A stretch of 64,000 bases of DNA from Halichondria panicea (taxonomy: Eukaryota > Porifera > Demospongiae > Suberitida > Halichondriidae): contig NC_087382.1 in the NCBI RefSeq assembly GCF_963675165.1, forward strand, positions 2,457,567-2,521,566, given 5' to 3'. The stretch's first letter is position 1, and each line of letters begins with the position of its first letter. Under the pieces are notes generated by a model. That model had not been told where the DNA came from and did no database searches. It saw nothing but the letters and a program-made list of their open reading frames with translations. The translations under genes and the position numbers were made by a program. Positions 1 to 27,916 of this stretch are shown piece by piece.

Positions 1-15360
<15,360 letters not shown>

Positions 15361-15737
15361 GTCTTTGCTTGCAGAGAGCTACTATAGCAAATGATCAGAA
15401 ATATACAACTGCCTGCTGTACTCAAGATGCACTCTAGTCTTCAGGAGTAATGTTTGAAGTAAGCTGCACTGTGCAGTTAAAAGGGGGGCGTAGCTCGTTG
15501 TCTGCAACAACACGGACACACCCTTGTTTATTACGCGCATGCGCAGTATGTGTTAGCAAACTCAGCAAAACCAACAAAAATTAATGATTAATGTTTATTA
15601 ATACATGTAGCAGTACAGTAATGATCACATACAAGTGCATAATTATACACATCTATTAATAATAATTTTTTTGAATTATAATTATACTGTTCAACATAAT
15701 AAATGCTACAGGTAAAAAAATTGTTAAGTTTTTTTTA

Positions 15738-18113
15738 TCATCGCATCATCTTCTCAATGAGCTCTTGCATCGGCGACAGCTCTCGTTTCTCAATAAGATT
15801 AAACTCGTGGACGAAATAAATGAAATGCTTGAACGAGGTGTTTAAATGCGCCTCTTCAGTCAGGTCGATGACATGTTGGAAGTGGGCGTGGTATACGTGG
15901 GCGTACACTCGAAACAGCCGCTTGAGGATCGTCTTGGCGATGGTTATGAAGTTCCTCGGGAAGGACACACCTGCAGAGGAGGGGGAGGGGCAGGGTTAAT
16001 ATTATAATAATAATTACTAATTCTCATACTAATCATGAACTGTGACAGTCTCTAAAAGACATGCTTAGTTAGTAAAACTCTCAAAGCAGAGTACATGTAT
16101 GTACATTGGATACATAACTACATTACATAATTATTTAGAGGCTGACAATGTTCAAAATAACAAGGATGGCTAGTGGCACACGACAAGGATGGCTAGTGGC
16201 ACACGACAAGGATGGCTAGTGGCACATGACAGGTGGTATGCACTAACAACGGGACATGGCCTTACAGAGAGTGCTCATAGCCACAATGTGGCATCACTAT
16301 ATACGGACCTCCACACAACATGCTCTTATAAAGAAGCTATTCTACCAACTGCCCTCCTAAAGCAATACAATACAGCTATCCAAATAAATACACAAGCCAT
16401 GCATTACTGACAGATGCTACAAGCTATTATACAAGACCACAACCATCACTACCTACTTCACAAATTCTCATTAATTTATTTCATGATTTTTGAAAATACC
16501 GTACCAATCTTGGAGGGGAAGATGTTTTCATCGTCTAGTTGTTCTTGTACCCAGGTCATGAGATAGTCGATATACTTGGGTGCTGAGCACTTGATGGGCT
16601 TCTTGACGGTCGTACCATCGGCCCAGTGATACTCGTACCTGGTGGGCGGGCGAGGGGTCAGAGTGCGTAACATTACAAATACATGTACACGGATGGGATT
16701 GAGAATACAAAAGTGAGTTAAATTTAACAGTGGGTCCTTCTTAACGGCCATTCTTGAAGAAAAATCAATCAACTAAACGTAACAAAGGCCAGGTCCCAAA
16801 TGAACTTAGGTACAAAGAGGTTTCACAGCATGTATATTCTTGAATGAATTTTGAAAAACAAAAATTTAAGTCAAAGTTTCTAGACTATCATCCCTACATG
16901 TCTCACTGTGCTGGTGTGTTGCTTACTTTGGTCCAGCACTCATGACAGGGCATGACTCAGTTGTACAGTGAGCCGTGATAGTACCGTAGAGCATGTTGAT
17001 CTGGTTAAAGAAGTCCACAGCTGAGTATGTGTGTGTGTGTGTGTGTGAGGGGAGGTGTGAGGGTGTGTGTGTGTGTGTGTGTGAATGTTGGTCTGGTTAA
17101 AGCAGTCCACAGCTTTGTGTGTGGGGGTGGAGGTGTGTATGTGTGTGTGAGGGGAGGTGTGAGGGTGTGTGTGTGTGTGTGTGAGCATGTTGGTCTGGTT
17201 AAAGCAGTCCACAGCTTTGTGTGTGGGGGTGGAGGTGTGTGTTGAGAATACAAGGAAATCGATACATGAGTTAGTGTACAAAATTATTACAGAAGAAGTA
17301 CACATAATTACTATACTGTACATGTACTAAAATGTTTTGCGACTATCAAACATAATAATTACTAGTACACTAAGGCTTACTGTTGACGGCGATCCACTCA
17401 TTGAGGTCTTCACCATCTGGTAGTTGAACAGCCAGTTTAAGATTCCCACTGCCCAGGGTAGCGGCCGCATGCTGTACAATAAGGAGGGAGGTGTAATATT
17501 GAAATATTGGCAAACACTTGCAGTGTTCAAAGGCGAGGTTGAGTGTACATTAACACACACACACAGTGTGGAGTTGGCAGGAGAGTACAGTATTGTAGGG
17601 GACCACATACTTGGTGGGTTTGGCATCTAAAGAAACACACACTTGCAAAAAATACACGAAAAAGTGGAAGTATAACTACCGTACAACTAAATAAAATACT
17701 TCACACACACACACACACACACGCATGGTGAAGTGAATTTCGTCTTCTGTCTTGGGAATGGACAAATGGCCAAACTAAACTAATAAACTATACCAGTACG
17801 ATACGCTAGCTAGCTGGGTAGCTTGGCAACAACTCCCGAGTGGCTTGTACCAGTCATAACATACCTTCATCATGTCATGTTGGTGAGAGCCCTCTGGGAT
17901 CTTCTTGAGGTGCTTCACAGTCTTAGTATTAGACGCTCTCCTGCAAACACACACACACACACACAGTGACACTTAGTACAGCATGCTATCACACACACAG
18001 CTAGTTAATTACTAAAGATACTACTTTATAGGGCTCATTTTTGCTATCATGGTGTGTGTGTGTGAAGTACTGCGTAGGTGATTAACTTACAGTCCAGATA
18101 GGAAGAAGCTCAT
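15738..18113 (-). CDS. MOB1: MOB kinase activator 1 (MOB1), complete
   Basis: MOB1 is a zinc-binding coactivator of NDR/LATS kinases in the Hippo and mitotic-exit pathways. Six exons are supported by splice sites and phase: 18091-18113 (MSFFLSG), 17865-17940, 17381-17471, 16927-17020, 16505-16638 and 15738-15970. They sum to 651 nt, 216 codons plus stop, the same length as human MOB1A. Landmarks are [86 protein letters not shown] and [11 protein letters not shown]. The zinc ligands are present: two cysteines in HCTTESC (82 and 87, equivalent to human C79 and C84) and the two histidines in YAHVYHAHF. This is the only intact MOB1 in the window and the parent of the partial copies further right. 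Intron 4 holds two decayed duplicates of the exon-4 start. Confidence 0.96.
16162..16231. repeat. Three copies of a 23-bp repeat in MOB1 intron 5
   Basis: The unit AAGGATGGCTAGTGGCACACGAC is present three times head to tail, with one change in the last copy. It lies inside intron 5 of MOB1 and has no coding meaning that I can see. Confidence 0.8.
17027..17240. repeat. TG-rich tandem repeat containing decayed MOB1 exon-4 starts
   Basis: Two extra copies of the beginning of MOB1 exon 4 (sense CTGTGGACTGCTTTAACCAG) lie at about 17085-17120 and 17180-17216. They are embedded in TG tracts and upstream of the true exon start at 17020. They read VDCFNQTNM and lack a normal donor, so they are pseudo-exons. 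Array copies keep a remnant (for example 33704-33720). Confidence 0.85.
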
Positions 18114-18486
18114 GGCTTACTCTAGTGAGAAGGTGCTTGGACGGTACACACGATCTGCCCTAAACAAGCGTTCTTGAGACAACACAGCCAGTCGCTCTAT
18201 TCGGAATAATCCGTGTCCCCACATGCAGGGTACAGAGGTCGTTTGTAGTAGCTCCCTCAATGACAACGCCGCTGCTTCATTATTCGTGGGGCGTGTCTAT
18301 ATTAATAAGCCACGCCCATCCAAAATGGCAATGCTGAATAATGACTTCATATCAATTACAAAAACCATGTGATGAAGAAACTACTAATAAATCTACTTTG
18401 CCTGGCCTACCAACAAACATGTTTACACATAGCTTTAGTGCAATATTAGTACAAGTAAATTAAAAGGAGGGTTAGTTTGGGATCGA

Positions 18487-20486
18487 TCACCACTGCTTCG
18501 AGTCTTTCAACGTCTGTGCTAGTTCTGACAATCCCACAGTCCGTGTCTGCAGTGATTTGATAAGCTCCTCTTTACTCAGCTTTTCCTTTAATCTCATGGA
18601 GAGCATGCCCTTGAGGCAGTCTAGACTTTTGCTCTGATTGGTCTCAATTGCTTTGAGTATATGATCAGGGACGCCCAGAGCCAGGCCAAGGTAGTACCAC
18701 TCGTTCAACGCAGGGTAGAGGGATTCCAGTAGCTCATGAAGGTCCTTAATTGTGTAGGATTTAGACTGACTTTCATGAGAGCATGATCCCGTCGAATCTG
18801 GAGATGACAAATGTAACTAAGCAAAGTTGAATCGTACTCTGAGAACTAACCTGAGCCAATACATGGTCTCTTAGTGACAGTTGTTGGTGGCTCACAAAAA
18901 CGACGCTTCCCTGTATTGGTATATGAATGGTTAGCAGAATAATAAAATAGTTCACACAATTAATAACTTACTTATTGGTTTTTCCTGTGCGGATGCCAAA
19001 GCTGACGTGAAAACCAAGACAGTAAATATTTCACCACATTTGGATCATTCCCCTGCCCCACAGTGCAAACAGGACACACAACATGGTTGCAAGAGGTGGT
19101 GGTTGATTCCACGTCTTTGTCACATTTCTCACAGTAGATCGTGGGGTTGGCCCAGCAACAGACGATGAGCAGGTCAGCCCAGACGTCCGCCTCCATCACC
19201 CAGAACTTGGAGTTGAGCATCCTTGTGGCCATTTCCAGTGGAGAACCCCAGCCTGAGCGAATGCTCTTGAGGAGAGAGATCAACTCTTTCAGTGAGAATG
19301 ACGCGGGCACTTTTTTAGTAAGTGTCCAAAGAAATATGCGAAGAGCTCGGATTCTATCAAAGAAACAGAATATATTTGTTAAGTTGCAGGGGACACAATA
19401 GTTTAGCCTAGATTTTTAAGAGCATGTAGGGTGTATGGTACCTTTCCAGTCTAGCTTCCAGTTCAGCTTTTCTCCGGTGTATACGCTGTTGCTGTGAATT
19501 AAAGAAATCATTTGATCATGTTATGCTTCTCACAATGCACTATGGAATCCCAACATCCAATCCCCTATAAACTGGCTTACACTTAAGAACTTCATACTAA
19601 TAATTCATAAGCAATATATAGGTTGCCCAAACCATCCCCATAGAGATACACTCTGGGGCAAAGACGGTACCTATGTGAGCTTGTTTAAAATGGACGAGTG
19701 TAGAGCGACACCAATCCTTACCAACGCCAACACGTTCAACACGTTCAACGCGTCCAACACCTTCAACGCGTCCAACACCTTCAACGCGTCCAACCTGTCC
19801 GATGCTTTCAACATGTCCAATGTGTCCAATGTGTCCAACGCTTTCAACGCGTCCAACGCGTCAAACGCCTTCAACATGTCCGATACTTTCAACGTGTCCA
19901 ACGCGTCCAACACCTTCAACATGTCCAATGATTCCAACGCTTGCAACATGTTCAACGCTTTCAACGCTTTCAACGCTTTCGACGCTTTCGACGCTTTCAA
20001 CGCTTTCGACGCTTTCAACGCTTTCAACGCCTTTATCAAACCATTGAACCTGAAGTTCACCAAGTTCGACTCCTCCAACAAGACTGAGCATAATGAAGGC
20101 ACTCTTATTTTGAAGTCGGGGAATGGCGAAGTGATCATGTTAAAACTTAAGGTATCCTCGATTCCAGAGAAATCCTGTGTGAGGGGATCAACTGGTGTAT
20201 TCAGCTTGCCCTCTTGTTGTTCTGTGTCCAATATAAACGGCGTGACTGTTACTCGAAGTTGGCCCAGTTGGGGGTTCTGGTGTATGTGTACGTGTGCATG
20301 CAAACAAAATCAATAGTATTAAAACACCAAACTATCTGTGAAGCAGAAATGTGAATGGCCAAACTATAATTAATTTAATATACATACAGATATTAAACTA
20401 TAGACTACAATACACACAACAATGCTCACCGGCCAGGGCCAGGGCCAGAGGTTATAATCCAGACCCCTTTGTACCTCGTCAGTCAT
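18487..20486 (-). pseudogene. RING/Death-domain family copy 1, frameshifted in the RING
   Basis: Family member next to MOB1. Exon 1 (20430-20486) reads MTDEVQRGLDYNLWPWPWP and is shorter than in copies 2 to 5. Exon 2 (19722-20276, 185 codons) has a conserved head (TPFILDTEQQEGKLNTPVD) and a long tail of LKAL/LDAL triplets from a 9-bp repeat. Exon 3 (about 19441-19491) is a short coiled coil with ELEARLE. Exon 4 (about 18975-19353) holds FSLKELISLLKSI, WVMEADVWADLLIVCC and the first six RING ligands (YCEKC, CNHVVCPVC). A 10-bp deletion near 19044 relative to all sisters then shifts the frame, removing the last CPxC pair and everything downstream. The Death-domain exon (18487 to about 18799, ending DSKQW) remains open. 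It is probably a recent pseudogene, unless a truncated product is made. Confidence 0.75.
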
Positions 20487-20574
20487 TCTGACTTAGCTTG
20501 GCACACTTATCACACTAGACCACTGCGCTGGGAGCGCTAGATTGAAGAGTTCTCTTGGCTAGCTAGAGACATGT

Positions 20575-20637
20575 TAGCCTCGATTCCAGGCCGCACTTCA
20601 CTCCAGTCCAGGGATGTGCGGCCTGGAATCGAGGCTG
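20575..20637. mobile_element. 63-bp palindromic relative of the 11603 transposon ends
   Basis: TAGCCTCGATTCCAGGCCGC and its complement enclose about 23 bp (itself partly palindromic, TGCGG). The outer arms equal the terminal repeats of the 723-bp element. It lies just upstream of RING/Death copy 1. A paralogous copy is at 58455-58521. Confidence 0.75.
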
Positions 20638-21474
20638 GTTGCACTGGCTTGGGAACTGTTTCTTTCTTTGTTCCTCCCATATTTTTTTCTTATTGTGTGA
20701 CAAAAACAGAAAAAGGAAACAAGATACGATGTATCTTTTACCAAGAGAGTAACCAGATTAAACCAATTCACTAATCTACAATCATACATGTAGTGTTTAA
20801 AAGCCACAGACATACCAAAAAATAAGCTAGCAGGTAGGAAGGTACAATGTTCACTATCAGGTGTTCTCTATGCAGCTACAAGGTGATGCCAGCCGCTAGG
20901 TAGACTGTGTAGATCTTCTGCAGTGCACACACATAAGCAGCGGTCCTCAGGTCCAGACCAAGGTTGTACTCACGAACAGCTCGCATGATTTGCTGCAAGG
21001 GAGGGGAAGAGTTTCTTAGAATGGTAGCAGAATTATGAATCAGATCAAAACCAGAACACACTTTATATCGTGGTAATTGTATCGTGGAGACATCCGTGTA
21101 ATTAAATTGGAAATCGTCTTATTTTTTTATTGAGATGCCGTTGGATTTCAAAGGGCTCTATTCTACAATGCTTTAGATAGTGACATTACAATAGATGCAA
21201 GTATTCAATAAAGGGAGTACATTAGTTATAATAATAATACGTACATGGTTTTAATCTAAGCAGGTTATGCCTTAGTTGCTACAGACACACTAACTTGGTT
21301 AGCGACAGCTCTCACCTTGGCAGATCTCTCCATGGTGTATTCTAGACCAGAGTTGACGATGTCCTTCTCACTAGCTCCAGCAATGCGAGCACTGAATGCA
21401 GGGGTGGCTGTGATGGGGATAGACCCAGCACGACCTCCAGAGAACTTGGCCTCTAGACTACGCTGGACACTGTC

Positions 21475-22155
<681 letters not shown>

Positions 22156-22397
22156 GTGTGGAATTGCTATTAAGAATGCTCTTAGACTATTATAGATTAG
22201 CTTGAAAATTAAAATTTGTTACCATGAAGCCAATCATTATAGAGCTACCATGCACTTGTATGGAGGTGACCTCATTATGAACTCTAAACCCATACATGTA
22301 AAATGTAAATACTATAATTATTACTAGAATATTTTGCTGGTGAAAAACTTTGCGAAAGAGCCAAATCAGCAATAAAGTTGACCCTTTGCGATCTAAC

Positions 22398-22604
22398 TAC
22401 CGTATAGCGGGTAATTTTCGGGGGACAAAATATTTGGTTCAGCAATATTGAGACATTTCGTGGGTAATATTTTCGTGGTTGGAGCTTGCACTGCAGGTAA
22501 AGGTAGGCAAGGTCGCTTCATTTGTGGGTAAAATATTCGTGGTCAGACCTCCAACCACGAAAACCACGAATATTTTGCCCACGAAAATTACACGCTATAC
22601 GGTA
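22398..22604. mobile_element. Mariner-like MITE (CCGTATAGCG family), GDH copy A
   Basis: The ends TACCGTATAGCGGGTAATTT and AAATTACACGCTATACGGTA are inverted repeats with flanking TA. The interior is a second inverted repeat of TCGTGGTT/AACCACGA motifs. A sister at the same intron position in copy F (59849) shows insertion before the duplication. Confidence 0.8.
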
Positions 22605-23742
22605 TTGCGTTCTGGCAAGGATCGTGTGTACCGGTATTTATGAATTGATCGTTAAGTTCGCATAATAATGTTTGATGCTCACAAAACATTCTAGTAATAC
22701 AGTACACAATAATAATAAGAATGGACAGTGCTCTGGCATGACTAATTTTACATATTAATGTTCAAACTAGGGACAGGCCATGCCATGCATGTATAGCAAA
22801 TTATTCAGATGTCTCCAGTTGGCAAATCCTAAACCAGCTGGCGTATGCATGACCTAACAGCTGCAACAACATCACTGCAGTCATGTATTGTACTATATAC
22901 GTACAAACAGACAATATGATTATTATAAGCAATCTCACCATTATTATTTTGATATCCAAGTGCTAAAAATATAAATTTCTATTTTTAGCACTTCATGCAA
23001 ATGCACTCATTCCTCCGCCCACGTTTGAACTCTGCTAGCTACGTGTACTGATAGTGGAGTTGCATGCCCTCTCTTCTTTTATAAGCCCTCATAACAAGCA
23101 CTGACAAGGTTAATAGCACTCGGCGTAGCCTTGCCATTGCTTGTTACTCGTGCCAGTGTCAAAAGGTCACTAATTAAAACACCACGTGGCCCTATGTTTT
23201 ATGAGTTTACCCTCGCGCCCCTGAGTTTATACACCACCAATAGCTTGATCCTCTTTATAATCACAACAGACATTGGTTGAGCTATCGCGCCCCAGAGGAA
23301 TCAGCTTGAGAGAGGAGATCCAGGATTTAATTGCAACCTTTGACCTTTTATTGTATTCTTCAAAACCACAAGATATGGAAATTAGCCTTCTGTGGCTAGG
23401 GTATAAATTTTGATGTACTGGCTTGCTGCACTGGATAGATCTAGCTTTCCAAGCAGGCAAATTTTTAAAGAACAGAAGCGCTAAGCTGCTATATGCAGCA
23501 AAGGTCAAGAACCCAGAACAAGAATGTTTAATCCTTCATTAAACGTGACCCTATTGACCCTGGAGTTCCTCCTCTGGTATAAACCACAGCAGACCACATG
23601 CGTGTATGCTGATATCATTTTAAACTAATTAACCACTACACCTACTTAAGAACTTACAACCACTTAAGATGCGGTCTGATAGTGACGTGGTATGACATAC
23701 TCATACCGTAAACTGGTTTACACTACAACTGCTACAGTTGGA

Positions 23743-23941
23743 TACCGTATAGCGGGTAATTTTCGTGGGGTAAAATATTCGTTGTTTTCTTGGTTGGAGG
23801 TATGACCACGAATATTTTACCCACGAATGAAGCGACCTTTACAAATCCAAGCAGCAACCACGAAAATATTACCCACGAAATGTCTCAATATTGCTTGATC
23901 CACGAATATTTTGTCTACCGAAAATTACCCACTATACGGTA
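23743..23941. mobile_element. Mariner-like MITE, second copy in the same intron
   Basis: Same family with inverted TACCGTATAGCGGGTAATTT ends and TA flanks, in inverted internal orientation relative to 22398. Confidence 0.8.
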
Positions 23942-24176
23942 CTCCTCTTCATACACTCCTGATAGAGTTCTTTAGAGACTGATTCAATGTACATGTAATT
24001 GCTATTTCATTTTCTATATTCTCTATAGCAAGTCTACTCTCCTTCTTTCACCTAAATATACATGTTTGTAAATACAACTCTGCGCGAGGCTAATCATGCG
24101 TGTGCGTATACCTCTATTTATTACTGTGTAACAGTGATTTAATGCAGCATAAGGACAAACGAACTCCGACCTCCTA

Positions 24177-24222
<46 letters not shown>

Positions 24223-24808
24223 ACAAATGACCTCTGACCTCCCCTCACTACACACACACACTCACCTAGTAAATGATTGTTGGAGTCTTCCTCGTGTTTC
24301 CAGGTCAACCGTCCATAACTGACATGGTTGAGATTCTTGAGCCACTCAAAATAGGACACAGTCACTCCTCCAGCATTTGCAAACAGGTCAGGGATGACTA
24401 TAATGTTGCGATCCATCAGAATCTTCTCAGCAGCAATAGTAGTGGGACCATTGGCACCTTCTGCCACCACCTGTGTGCACATGAGGCAATCTCTGGGTCA
24501 GTAGAACTTTAAAACTAGTTATAAGCACACCTACTTATGTAGGGATGGATATAGTCCTATAATTATGTAAGAGATGAGACTGATCAAACCTACCAGCGAT
24601 AGGCCTTCCTAAAGAGCTACGTTTCTAACACAAGTTACGGACAATCAAAGTTAGCTCTAAAAACAGGCCTGATTCTAGCTGAAAAGGCCCACTTACATGT
24701 ATATAGCCTAGGTAAACCATTGCACACGTTACATGTACAGACTTCAATGCTATTGTAACAAGCTAGAATGTCATGTAGTATACTCTTTTCTTCATCTGAC
24801 TGAACTTA

Positions 24809-24976
<168 letters not shown>

Positions 24977-25343
24977 TCAACCAAAGCTACACGTATGTAC
25001 ACACTATAAACACTTGCTACATGTAGTTTAGTGCGTATATACTAAGGATACAAACATACATAGAGTCAGTTGTAGCAGTTGTGTGTGTGTGTTTGTTTGA
25101 GTGTGTGTGTGTGTGTGGGGGGGGAGGGCTATTCTACCTACCGAGTATTCCAGTGGGTCTATCTTGATACCAGCCATGGCCCCTCCAAACGGCACATCCA
25201 CCATAGCACACTTGAAGGTCATGAGAGCAGCCAGAGCCCTCACCTCATCCTCCGTCACATCAGATAAGAAATCACATCACGTCAATTAAGATAATTTCGG
25301 CCACTTCTACAAGACAGAACCTAATCTGTCTAAAAAAGACAAA

Positions 25344-25388
25344 GTTGGGTCGTCACCCGGTTTTTGTGAAACCGGGCAACGACCCAAC
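25344..25388. repeat. GC-rich hairpin between GDH exon a and RING/Death copy 2
   Basis: GTTGGGTCGTCACCCGGTTT pairs with AAACCGGGCAACGACCCAAC around a TTGTG loop. It lies about 80 bp beyond the point where GDH homology stops. Its sister is at 55320. It could be a transposon footprint or the site of the rearrangement. Confidence 0.85.
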
Positions 25389-25488
25389 TGTAAGTACTTG
25401 AGAAGGAGTATAATGATGTATTCAAAATTTAGGGAATTTACTAAGCCATCACACTAAGCCACGTCACACCTATTATGCTCTACCAGAG

Positions 25489-27916
25489 CTATGGTCCATA
25501 AAGTTCCGTGTCAAATTTCACTGTTAGTTTGGGATCACCACTGTTTTGAGTCTTTAACGTCTGTGCTAGTTCGGAAAATCCCACCGTCTCTTCTTGCAAG
25601 GATTGAATAAGCTCCTCTTTACTCAGCTTTCGCTCTAACCTCGTGATAAGCATCTCCCTGAGACAGTCTAGACTATCGCCTCTCCGTTTGATCTCAATTG
25701 CATCGAGGTCATGATGACGGAGGCCCAGAGCCAGGCCAAGGTAGTACCACTTGATCATGGCAGGGCGGAGGTCAACCAGTAGCTTATGAAGGTTGTCAGG
25801 TGTGAGCGATTCAGACTGACCTTCATGAGAGCATGATCCCTTCGAAGCTGGAGGTGCAGGGTCTGGTGTTGTGAGGGGGATGGCTGACACTTGTTTTGTT
25901 TGCTTGGCTGGTTTGCTTCTTGATCTCGTAACCATTGACGTGCCTAAATGAATGTACGTAAGTAAAGTTAGACCGTAAACTGAGAACTAACCTGAGTCAA
26001 TACATGGTCTCTTAGTGGCAGTTGTTGGTGGCTCACCAAGACGACGCTTCCCTGCATCAGTATATGAATGATTAGCAGCATATAGTTCACACAACAAACA
26101 CTGGTTAATAAACTTACTTATTGGTTTTTCCTGTGTGGATGGCAAAGCTGACGTGAAAACCAAGACAGTAAATATTTCACCACATTTGGGACAGCTTGAA
26201 CCATTTCCCTTCCCCACAGCACAAACAGGACACACAACATGTTTGCAAGAGGTGGTGACTGATTCCACGTCTTTGCCGCATTCTTTACAGTAGATCGTGG
26301 GGTTGGCCCAGCAACAGACGATGAGCAGGTCAGCCCAGACGTCCGCCTCCATTACCCAGAACTTGGAGTTGAGCATCCTTGTGGCCATTTCCAGTGGAGG
26401 ACCCCACCCCGAGCGAAGGCTCTTGAGGAGAGAGATCAACTCTTTCAGTGAGAATGACGCGGACACTTTTTTAGTAAGTGTCCAACAAAATACGCGAAGA
26501 GTTCGGATTCTATCAAAGAAACAGAATATATTTGTTAAGTTGCAGGGGACACAATAGTTTAGCCTAGATTTTGTAGAGCATGTAGGGTGTATGGTACCTT
26601 TTCAGTCTAGCTTCCAGTCTAGCTTCCAGTCTAGCTTCCAGTATAGCTTCCAGTATAGCTTCCAGTTCAGCTTTTATCCTGTCTATACTCTGTTCCTGTG
26701 AATTAAAGAAATCATTTGATCATGTTATGCTTCTCACAATGCACTATGGAATCCCAACATCCAATCCCCTATAAACTGGCTCACACTTAAGAACTTCATA
26801 CTAATAATTCATAAGCAATGTATAGGTTGCCCAAACCATCCCCATAGAGATACACTCTGAGGCAAAGACAGTACCTATGTGAGCTTGTTTAAAATGGACG
26901 AGTGTAGAGCGACACCAATCCTTACCAACGAGTCCAACTCCAACACGTTCAACGCGTCCAACACCTTCAACGCGTCCAACCTGTCCGATGCTTTCAACAT
27001 GTCCAATGTGTTCAATGTGTCCACTGTGTCCAACGCTTTCAACGCGTCCAACGCGTCCAACGCAAACTGCATCACAAACGATTAACAATCAATTGTATGG
27101 CTACTCGTGCAATAAGGGATTAATAGCACTCATAACAAGCACTGGCAAGGTTAATAGCACTCGACTACGCCTCGTGCAATTAGTATCCTTGCCATTGCTT
27201 GTTACTCGTGCTATTAATCCCATATTGCACTCTTAGCCATAATATTAATTATACTAAATTATATAGGTTGCCCAAACCATCCCCATAGAAACACGCTCTG
27301 AGGTAAAGACAGTACCTATGTGGGTTAGTGTACAATGGAGGAGTGTAAAACGACACCAATCCTTACCCACGCCTTCGCCTCCAACTCCCACGCCCACGCA
27401 GTGGCCTCCAATGCTTCCGCATTTGCCTCCAACGCCCACGCAGTGGCCTCAAACGCCACCTCAAACGCCGCCTCAAAAAAGACTGTTTGAAATGAAGACA
27501 ACACGCCGCTTTCGAAGTCGGGGAAGTCGGGGAATGGCGAAATGAAACTTAACTCCTGTGTGAGGGGATCAACTGGTGTATTCAGCTTGCCCTTTTGTTG
27601 TTTTGTGTCTGATATAAACGGCATGACTGTTTCTCGATGTTGGGAATTCTGTATTAAAATAGTGGTGTATGTGTACGTACGTGTATATGTGCAAACAAAA
27701 TTAATCAAGACTATCGATCTGTAGGGCAGAAATGTGAATGGCTGAACTATACATAGCTATACATACATAGATAAATATTAATTAAACTATACACACGACA
27801 ATGCTCACCAGCACTGTGACAGATTTTCCATCACTTGACATTGAAGAGGCTTCTGGCCATCTCCGGCGCCAGGGCCAGAGGTTATAATCTAGATCCCTTT
27901 GCACCTTGTCAGACAT
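25489..27916 (-). CDS. RING/Death-domain family copy 2, intact reading frame
   Basis: Proposed exons: 1, 27809-27916 (MSDKVQRDLDYNLWPWRRRW, 36 codons); 2, 27367-27648 (head MPFISDTKQQKGKLNTP, tail EATAWALEANAEALEATAW); an extra exon-2 tail, 26926-27066 (DALKALDTVDTLNTLD type, bounded by ATGCAG and GTAAGG, also phase 0); 3, 26598-26695, with five tandem LEA(I/R) repeats; 4, about 26110-26520, the RING exon (YCKEC, CKHVVCPVC, CPKC: C-x2-C-x10-C-x-H-x2-C-x2-C-x10-C-x2-C); 5, a short basic linker with RKRRLGEPP and TKRPC; 6, 25489 to about 25950, MVTRSRSKPAK then a Death fold (KWYYLGLALGL, DAIE, LDCLREML, KLSKEELIQSLQ). All phases agree. A role in apoptosis-like or innate immune signalling with ubiquitin ligase activity is inferred from the domains. 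The C terminus reads on to LYGP. Confidence 0.78.
27108..27230. mobile_element. Foldback element between duplicated exon-2 tails of RING/Death copy 2
   Basis: The arms GTGCAATAAGGGATTAATAG and CTATTAATCCCATATTGCAC are inverted, as are the inner ACAAGCACTGGCAAGG and CCTTGCCATTGCTTGT. Related sequence occurs at about 23085-23165, 30620-30720 and 60545-60645. It marks the joint between two parts of copy 2 that resemble different sister genes. Confidence 0.7.

Noticed and set aside
19675..19721. Continuation of exon 2 into RIGVALHSSILNK on the minus strand
   Set aside because: A GTAAGGATTGG donor precedes it and it ends in a stop. Its similarity between copies reflects recent duplication of intron sequence.
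19675..20316. 213-codon plus-strand ORF rich in FNASN
   Set aside because: It is antisense to exon 2 of RING/Death copy 1. The minus-strand frame has proper splice sites and a conserved head (TPFILDTEQQEGKLNTPVD) in sister copies.
24273..24512. 79-codon plus-strand ORF ([11 protein letters not shown]...) seen in five copies
   Set aside because: It is the exact antisense of GDH exon f and its conservation follows from the GDH coding strand.
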